This document shows, piece by piece, positions 59,062-64,000 of a stretch of DNA of 64,000 nucleotides (position 1 is its first letter; each line of letters begins with the position of its first letter). The notes beneath the pieces are model-generated. The model searched no databases and was not told where the DNA came from. It worked only from the letters and a program-made list of their open reading frames with translations. The position numbers and the translations under genes are program-made. The stretch comes from Agrococcus carbonis (GTDB taxonomy: Bacteria > Actinomycetota > Actinomycetes > Actinomycetales > Microbacteriaceae): positions 930,001 through 994,000 of the forward strand of contig NZ_LT629734.1 of the NCBI RefSeq assembly GCF_900104705.1, read 5' to 3'.

Positions 59062-60627
59062 TCAGCAGTCGAGGTCGCCGGTCGGGGCCGTGCCGGTGAG
59101 GAAGTACTGGTTCACGGGGCCGTCGACGCAGCCGTTGCCGCTGTTGTACTGCCCGTGCCCCTCGGCGTCGACCGAGATGAGCACGCCCGATTCCAGCATC
59201 CCGGCGAGGTCGACCGCCTGCTGGTACGACGTCGCGGGGTCGTTGAGGCCGCCGATCACGATGATCGGATCGGCGCCGGGGGCCGTGATCTCGTGGGGCG
59301 TGCGCGTCGCCTCGAACGGCCACGCGGCGCACGAGCTGAGGCCGACGAAGTCGGGGCCGAGCGTCGGGGCCGCGGCCATGATCTGCTCGGCGTTCGCGCG
59401 CACCTCGTCGAAGTCCGTTACCGAGGGCTGGTCGAGGCAGTTGACCGCGATGAGCGCCTCGAGCGAGTTGTCGGCGAACGTGCCGTCGGGGTTGATGCCG
59501 TAGTAGTCGTCGGCCGCTGCGAAGGCGCTCTCGCCGCTGCCGGCGGAGACGTCGGAGAGGATCTGCCGCAGCGTCGGCCACTGGAAGTCGCTGTAGAGGT
59601 TCGCGGCGATCGCGATGAAGAGCGCGCTCGAGCCGAGCTGCCGGCCGTCGCGCACCGCGATCGGGTCGGCGTCGACGCGGTCGATGAGCGCGCGCGTCTC
59701 GGCGAGCGCGCTCGCCGCATCCCCGTCGAACGGGCAGTCGCGCTGGCGCAGGCAGTCGGCGACGAAGTTGCCGTAGGCGAGCTCGAAGCCGGCCGCCTGG
59801 TGCAGCGTGCCCTCGACATCGGTCGCGTCGGGGGCGACCGCCGCGTCGAGCACCATGCGCCCCACATGCTCGGGGAAGAGGTCGGCGTAGGTCGAGCCGA
59901 TGAGCGTGCCGTAGGAGACGCCGAGGTAGTGCAGCTGCTGCTCGCCCATGAGGGCCCGCAGCAGGTCGAGGTCGGCGGCGACCTGCTCGGTGCCGACGAA
60001 CTCGAGGAAGGCGCCGGTGTGCTCGAGGCACGCGTCGGCGAACCACTGCGACGACTCGAGCTGCTGCTCGAGGTCCGCGTCGCTCAGCGGCTCCGGCGCC
60101 GGGCCCGGTGGGATCTCCCACAGCCAGTCGTAGAGCTCGGCCGGGTCGTCGTAGCAGCTGATGGGGGTCGAGGCGCCGACGCCGCGGGGGTCGAAGCCCA
60201 CGAGGTCGTAGTGCTCGCGCACGACGGGCGCGAGCAGGTAGTCGCCGAAGTCGCGCACATACTCGACGCCGGATGCGCCCGGCCCGCCCGGGTTGTAGAA
60301 GATCGCGCCGCGGCGCTCCCCCGTCGCCGGGGCGACCGTGACCGCGAGCTCGATGCTGTCGGCGGATGGGTCGTCCCAGTCCATCGGGGCGGTGACCGTG
60401 CCGCACCAGTTGGCGCCGCAGTCGCTCCAGTCGACCTGCTGGCCGAAGAACGGCGCGAGCTCCGCGTCGACCTGCTCGCCCGTCGGCGCCCACTGCGGCT
60501 CGCCCTGCGCGCCCGGGTCGCCCGGCGTCACGGCGTTCCCGGGCGGCGGGAGGATGCAGCCGGTGAGGGCGAGCGCGGTCACGGCGAGGGCTGCGGCGGC
60601 GGCCAGGCCGCGACGGGTGCGATGCAT
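59062..60627 (-). CDS. Secreted alpha/beta hydrolase lipoprotein, tripeptidyl-aminopeptidase type
   Basis: 521 residues. The signal peptide ends in a lipobox (LALTGC, Cys24), so it should be surface-anchored. The catalytic domain matches the Streptomyces TAP/SlpD-type hydrolases: FYNPGGPGASGVEYV oxyanion loop, FDPRGVGAS, nucleophile in LGVSYGTLIG, Asp in GGLNDPATSY and His in AEGHGQYNSG, with a C-terminal TAP-like domain. Several Cys pairs suggest disulfides, for example SDCGANWC. Probably releases tripeptides from extracellular proteins. ATG 60627 is preceded by TAGCCT at six bases. Confidence 0.87.
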   Translation of the reverse strand: MHRTRRGLAAAAALAVTALALTGCILPPPGNAVTPGDPGAQGEPQWAPTGEQVDAELAPFFGQQVDWSDCGANWCGTVTAPMDWDDPSADSIELAVTVAPATGERRGAIFYNPGGPGASGVEYVRDFGDYLLAPVVREHYDLVGFDPRGVGASTPISCYDDPAELYDWLWEIPPGPAPEPLSDADLEQQLESSQWFADACLEHTGAFLEFVGTEQVAADLDLLRALMGEQQLHYLGVSYGTLIGSTYADLFPEHVGRMVLDAAVAPDATDVEGTLHQAAGFELAYGNFVADCLRQRDCPFDGDAASALAETRALIDRVDADPIAVRDGRQLGSSALFIAIAANLYSDFQWPTLRQILSDVSAGSGESAFAAADDYYGINPDGTFADNSLEALIAVNCLDQPSVTDFDEVRANAEQIMAAAPTLGPDFVGLSSCAAWPFEATRTPHEITAPGADPIIVIGGLNDPATSYQQAVDLAGMLESGVLISVDAEGHGQYNSGNGCVDGPVNQYFLTGTAPTGDLDC

Positions 60628-60633
60628 GCCTCC

Positions 60634-60639
60634 AGGCTA
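60634..60639 (-). promoter_or_regulatory. -10 box, leaderless start of the secreted hydrolase gene
   Basis: TAGCCT on the minus strand, six bases before ATG 60627. Confidence 0.5.
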
Positions 60640-60688
60640 CGGCGGCTCGCCCAGCGCTCGCCCAGCACGGGCCGTGACGGACGAGTCG

Positions 60689-61852
60689 TCAGCGGCGCTG
60701 CGCCGCGCGAGCGGCGCGCACGAGCATCGCCTCGAGCGCGAGCAGCGGCGGCACGTTCGCCTCGATGCGCTCGCGCGCGAGCCGGATCGCGTCGAGCACG
60801 TCGATGACGTCGGCCCGCCGCAGGTAGTCGGCGGCCGCCTGCACGGTGGGCCGCATCGCCTCGTTCACGAGCTCGCGGCCGGCGCCGAGCTGCGTCATGA
60901 GGATGTCGCGGTAGAGCGAGAGCAGGTCGACGAGGATGCGGTCGACGCCGTCGCGCATGCCGCGCTTCGCGCGCTGCTTCTGCGCGTCCTCGAGCTCCTT
61001 GATCTGCCGCTTGAGCTGCGGCGGCACCGTGCCGCCGGGCTCGATGCCCAGCTGGTGCAGCGCTTGCGCCCGCTCGGCCTCGTCGCGCTCGGCCGAGAGC
61101 GCATCCGCGTCGGCGGTCGCGATCTCGACGTAGCGGGCGGCGGCGAGCACCGCGGAGGACGCGGTCGACACGCGCATGGCGATGTCGAGGGTCTCGGCCC
61201 GGCGGGCGCGCGCCTCGTCGCTCGTCGCGAGCCGGCGCGCCATGCCGATGTGGCTCTGCGCCTCGCGGGCGGCGCGCTCGGCGACCGCCGCATCCACCCC
61301 GTCGCGCTCGACGAGCAGCCGGGCGACCTCGGCGGGATCGGGCACCTGCAGCGTGAGCGTGCGCACCCGCGAGCGGATCGTCGGCAGCAGGTCGGCCTCG
61401 CTCGGCGCGCACAGGATCCACACCGTCTCGGGCGGCGGCTCCTCGAGCGCCTTGAGCAGCGCGTTCGACGTGCGCTCGGCCATGCGATCGGCGTCCTCGA
61501 CCACCACGACGCGGTAGCGCGCGGTCGAGGGCGCGAGCGAAGCGCGCTGCACGACGGCGCGCGCCTGCGCGATCGTGATGAGCACGCCCTCGGTCGAGAG
61601 CGTCACGAGATCGGGGTGCGTGCGCGCCTCGACGAGCGTCGCGACCTCGGGGTCGATGCCGTCGGGGGGCGAGAGCAGCGCCGTGGCGAACGCGTACGCG
61701 AGGTTCGAGCGCCCGGAGCCCGGCGGTCCCGTGAGCAGCCACGCGTGCGTCATCGCGCCCCCGGCGTCCGCGCCGGCGTCGGCGCTCGCCGCGCGCTGCA
61801 GCTGCGCGACGGCGTCAGCCTGGCCGACGATCCCGCTCCAGCCGCCCGTCAT
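60689..61852 (-). CDS. holB: DNA polymerase III subunit delta'
   Basis: 387 residues of the clamp-loader AAA+ family. The P-loop reads GPPGSGRSN, with Arg in place of the catalytic Lys, as expected for the inactive delta' subunit. Other motifs: VVVVEDADRMAERTSNALLKALEEPP with a degenerate Walker B and the SRC-type sensor region LPTIRSRVRTL (its Cys replaced by Val). ATG 61852 has GGAGGAG just upstream; an earlier start at 61873 is possible. Part of the topA-tmk-holB operon common in actinobacteria. Confidence 0.9.
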   Translation of the reverse strand: MTGGWSGIVGQADAVAQLQRAASADAGADAGGAMTHAWLLTGPPGSGRSNLAYAFATALLSPPDGIDPEVATLVEARTHPDLVTLSTEGVLITIAQARAVVQRASLAPSTARYRVVVVEDADRMAERTSNALLKALEEPPPETVWILCAPSEADLLPTIRSRVRTLTLQVPDPAEVARLLVERDGVDAAVAERAAREAQSHIGMARRLATSDEARARRAETLDIAMRVSTASSAVLAAARYVEIATADADALSAERDEAERAQALHQLGIEPGGTVPPQLKRQIKELEDAQKQRAKRGMRDGVDRILVDLLSLYRDILMTQLGAGRELVNEAMRPTVQAAADYLRRADVIDVLDAIRLARERIEANVPPLLALEAMLVRAARAAQRR

Positions 61853-61894
61853 GCGCTCCTCCACCGTCCGCATCCGCCCGTCAGCACTCGGCGC

Positions 61895-62542
61895 TCAGCG
61901 CCGCGCGTCGAGCATCGCACGCACGTGCGACACCACGCTCGCGTGCACCGCGTCGGGGTCGGCGGATGCGTCGACGATGGCGAAGCGGTCGCGCTCAGCG
62001 GCCGCGAGGTCGAGGTATGCGGCGCGCACGCGCTCGGCGAAGTCGAGCCCGGTCTCCTCGAGGCGGTCGTACGGCGCGTCGGCCCGCTCGGCCATCCGCG
62101 CGCGACCGGCGGCCGGATCGAGGTCGAGCAGGATCGTCAGGTGCGGCAGCAGCCCGTCGACCGCCCAGAGCGAGAGGTCGCGCACCTGCTGCGGGTCGAG
62201 CTCGCGGCCGGCGCCCTGGTAGGCGACGGACGAGTCGAGGTAGCGGTCCTGCAGCACGACCTCGCCCCGCTCGAGCGCCGGGCGCACGAGGGTCGCGACG
62301 TGGTGGGCGCGGTCGGCGGCGTAGAGCAGCGCCTCGGCGCGCGGCGCGATGTGGCCCTCGGTGTGCTGCACGAGCCGGCGGATCTCGACGCCGAGCGGCG
62401 TGCCGCCGGGCTCGCGCGTGCGCACGACGGTGCGCCCCTCGCGCTCGAGCCACCCCTGCAGCAGCGCCGCCTGCGTGGTCTTGCCCGAGCCGTCGCCGCC
62501 CTCGAGGGTGATGAAGGCGCCGGGAGTCCCCGCGTCGCTCAT
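61895..62542 (-). CDS. tmk: Thymidylate kinase
   Basis: 215 residues. Phosphorylates dTMP to dTDP. P-loop EGGDGSGKTT at 14-23, the REPGGTPLG substrate motif, DRYLDSSVAYQG and the LID region EERADAPYDRLEE-like segment (ADAPYDRLEETG) are present. ATG overlaps the topA stop (ATGA), and holB follows after 42 bases, so replication genes are co-expressed. Confidence 0.94.
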   Translation of the reverse strand: MSDAGTPGAFITLEGGDGSGKTTQAALLQGWLEREGRTVVRTREPGGTPLGVEIRRLVQHTEGHIAPRAEALLYAADRAHHVATLVRPALERGEVVLQDRYLDSSVAYQGAGRELDPQQVRDLSLWAVDGLLPHLTILLDLDPAAGRARMAERADAPYDRLEETGLDFAERVRAAYLDLAAAERDRFAIVDASADPDAVHASVVSHVRAMLDARR

Positions 62543-64000
62543 GCCTCGGCGGGCGGCGTCTTCTTGGCCGCGGGCTTCCGCGCCGGCGCCTTCTTCGCGG
62601 CGGGCTTCTTCGCCGCGGGCTTCTTGGCGGCGGGCTTGCGCGCGGGCTTCTTCGCCGGCCCCTTCTCGCGCTTGATCTGCAGCAGCTCGATCGCGCGCTC
62701 GAACGTGATCGCCTCGACGTCCTCGCCGCGCGGGATCGTCGCGTTCGTCTCGCCGTCGGTCACGTAGGGGCCGAAGCGGCCGTCGCGCACCTTGACGGGC
62801 TTGCCCGAGACGGGGTCGGCGTCGAACTCCTTGAGCGCCGTCGCGGCCTTCCGGGCGCCGTACTTCGGCTGCGCGAACTTCTCGAGCGCCTGCTCGAGCG
62901 TGATGGCGAAGATCTGCTCCTCGTCGTCGAGCGACCGCGTGTCGGTGCCCTTCGACAGGAACGGCCCGTAGCGGCCGGGCCGGGCGGTGATCTCCTCGCC
63001 CGACTCGGGGTCGACGCCCACGACGCGCGGCAGGCTCAGCAGCTTGAGCGCCGTCTCGAGGTCGACCGACTCGGGCTCCATCGACTTGAAGAGGGACGCG
63101 CGGCGCGGCTTGGGCGCGGTCTTGCCCTTCTTCGGCGCGACCGGCTTGCCCTCGTCGTCGAGCTCGACCGGGAGGGCCTCCTCGATGTACGGGCCGAAGC
63201 GGCCGTTCTTCACGACGACGTCGAGCCCCGTCTCGGGGTGGGGTCCGAGCACGCGATCCTGCACGGGCTCGGCGGCGAAGAGCTCCTGCGCCTTCTCGGG
63301 CGTGAGCTGGTCGGGCGTGAGGTCCTCGGGGATGTTGGCGCGCTTGACCTCGCCGTCGGCGCCCTCGCCCTCGAGGTACGGCCCGTACTGGCCGACCCGC
63401 AGCGTGACGCCGTCGGCGACGGGGATCGAGTTCACCGCGCGCGCGTCGATGTCGCCGAGGTTCTCGACGGTCGATTTCAGTCCCGGCCGGTCGTCGGCGC
63501 CGAAGTAGAAGCGCTGCAGCCACTCCTTGCGGTCGAGCTCGCCGTCGGCGATGCGGTCGAGGTCGGCGAGCATCTCGGCGGTGAAGTCGTAGTCGACGTA
63601 GTCGCCCAGGTTGTCCTCGAGCAGCTTGATGGTCGAGAACGCGATCCAGTTCGGCACGAGCGCGCCGCCGCGCTGCGTGACGAAGCCGCGCCGCACGATC
63701 GTGTCGATGATCGACGCGTACGTCGAGGGGCGGCCGATCTCGAGCTCCTCGAGCGCCTTCACGAGGCTCGCCTCGGTGTAGCGCGGCGGGGGCGTCGTGA
63801 CGTGCTCCTTGCGCTCGAGCTCGGCGAGGCCGACCGCGCCGCCCTCCTTGACGTCCGGCAGCCTCGACTCGTCGGCCGACGCATCCGCCGCCTGCTCGTC
63901 GGCGTAGCGCGACTGGTCCTTCGACTCCTCGTACGCCTGCAGGAAGCCGGGCTCGGTGATGACGGTCCCGGATGCGGTGAACTCGGCCACGCCGCGCGAC
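62539..64000 (-). CDS. topA: DNA topoisomerase I, C-terminal part
   Basis: The open frame runs off the right edge; 487 codons are visible with stop. The region contains the end of the type IA core (PRYTEASLVKALEELEIGRPSTYASII, here as region 54-81 of the visible part) and then actinobacterial C-terminal repeats, four GRxGPY-like motifs: QYGPYLEG, GRFGPYIEE, GRYGPFLSKG, GRFGPYVTDG. It ends in a long Lys-, Ala- and Pro-rich tail with KKPA repeats that in this lineage supports processive relaxation. No zinc fingers. The apparent start inside the window is not the real one; the frame continues upstream. Confidence 0.94.
   Translation of the reverse strand, partial: SRGVAEFTASGTVITEPGFLQAYEESKDQSRYADEQAADASADESRLPDVKEGGAVGLAELERKEHVTTPPPRYTEASLVKALEELEIGRPSTYASIIDTIVRRGFVTQRGGALVPNWIAFSTIKLLEDNLGDYVDYDFTAEMLADLDRIADGELDRKEWLQRFYFGADDRPGLKSTVENLGDIDARAVNSIPVADGVTLRVGQYGPYLEGEGADGEVKRANIPEDLTPDQLTPEKAQELFAAEPVQDRVLGPHPETGLDVVVKNGRFGPYIEEALPVELDDEGKPVAPKKGKTAPKPRRASLFKSMEPESVDLETALKLLSLPRVVGVDPESGEEITARPGRYGPFLSKGTDTRSLDDEEQIFAITLEQALEKFAQPKYGARKAATALKEFDADPVSGKPVKVRDGRFGPYVTDGETNATIPRGEDVEAITFERAIELLQIKREKGPAKKPARKPAAKKPAAKKPAAKKAPARKPAAKKTPPAEA

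Overview
The window is a very GC-rich chromosomal segment of an actinobacterium, most likely a member of the Microbacteriaceae. This rests on strongly GC-biased third codon positions, a menaquinone-type sdhCDAB operon, actinobacterial-style TopA and DNA polymerase III delta-prime genes, divergent GDP-mannose synthesis and mannosyltransferase genes, and many genes whose -10 box (TANNNT) lies only 6-7 bases before the start codon, so they are probably read as leaderless mRNAs. The genus is inference. I see no phage, insertion sequence, CRISPR array or rRNA.

Layout. 1-1000: 5' part of a LpdA-type quinone reductase and a YaeQ-family gene. 1.0-14.0 kb: a nucleoside uptake and salvage locus with purine nucleoside phosphorylase, a phosphosugar mutase, adenosine deaminase with a lone PTS IIA, thymidine phosphorylase, cytidine deaminase, a BMP-type ABC importer and two tandem BMP lipoproteins. 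14.1-16.5 kb: divergent manC and a GT4 mannosyltransferase. 16.6-20.3 kb: sdhCDAB. 20.3-25.0 kb: a small XRE regulator with a membrane partner, a small export-family protein, and two overlapping dynamin-like GTPase genes. 25.0-30.2 kb: PTS enzyme I, a YihY-type membrane protein, exonuclease III, TrpS and an acetyltransferase. 30.2-34.1 kb: an intergenic repeat array, an FMN riboswitch and ribD-ribE-ribBA-ribH. 34.3-43.9 kb: an MHS transporter, SurE, a PfkB kinase, an ABC-2 exporter operon, a P1B-type ATPase and an ABC exporter.

44.0-52.9 kb is the most distinctive part: an accessory catabolic cluster. One arm is MHS transporter and nitrilase. The other is a GntR-headed operon (beta-hydroxyacid dehydrogenase, carboxymuconolactone-decarboxylase-like protein, metallo-beta-lactamase-fold lactonase, two-part alpha/beta hydrolase, then semialdehyde dehydrogenase), with a LysR gene between the arms. 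The GntR promoter and the MHS/LysR intergenic region share a 15-base site with one mismatch, which ties the arms into one candidate regulon. The enzyme set suggests that a lactone, ester or nitrile is hydrolysed to a hydroxyacid and oxidised through a semialdehyde to a TCA intermediate; the substrate cannot be read from sequence.

52.9-64.0 kb returns to core genes: MMPL transporter, nicotinamidase, two small unknown proteins, tRNA-Thr(CGU), phosphoketolase, a secreted tripeptidyl-aminopeptidase-like lipoprotein, holB, tmk and the 3' part of topA. Across the whole window the 7-mer GGATGCG/CGCATCC recurs about 60 times by my eye count, several times what base composition predicts.
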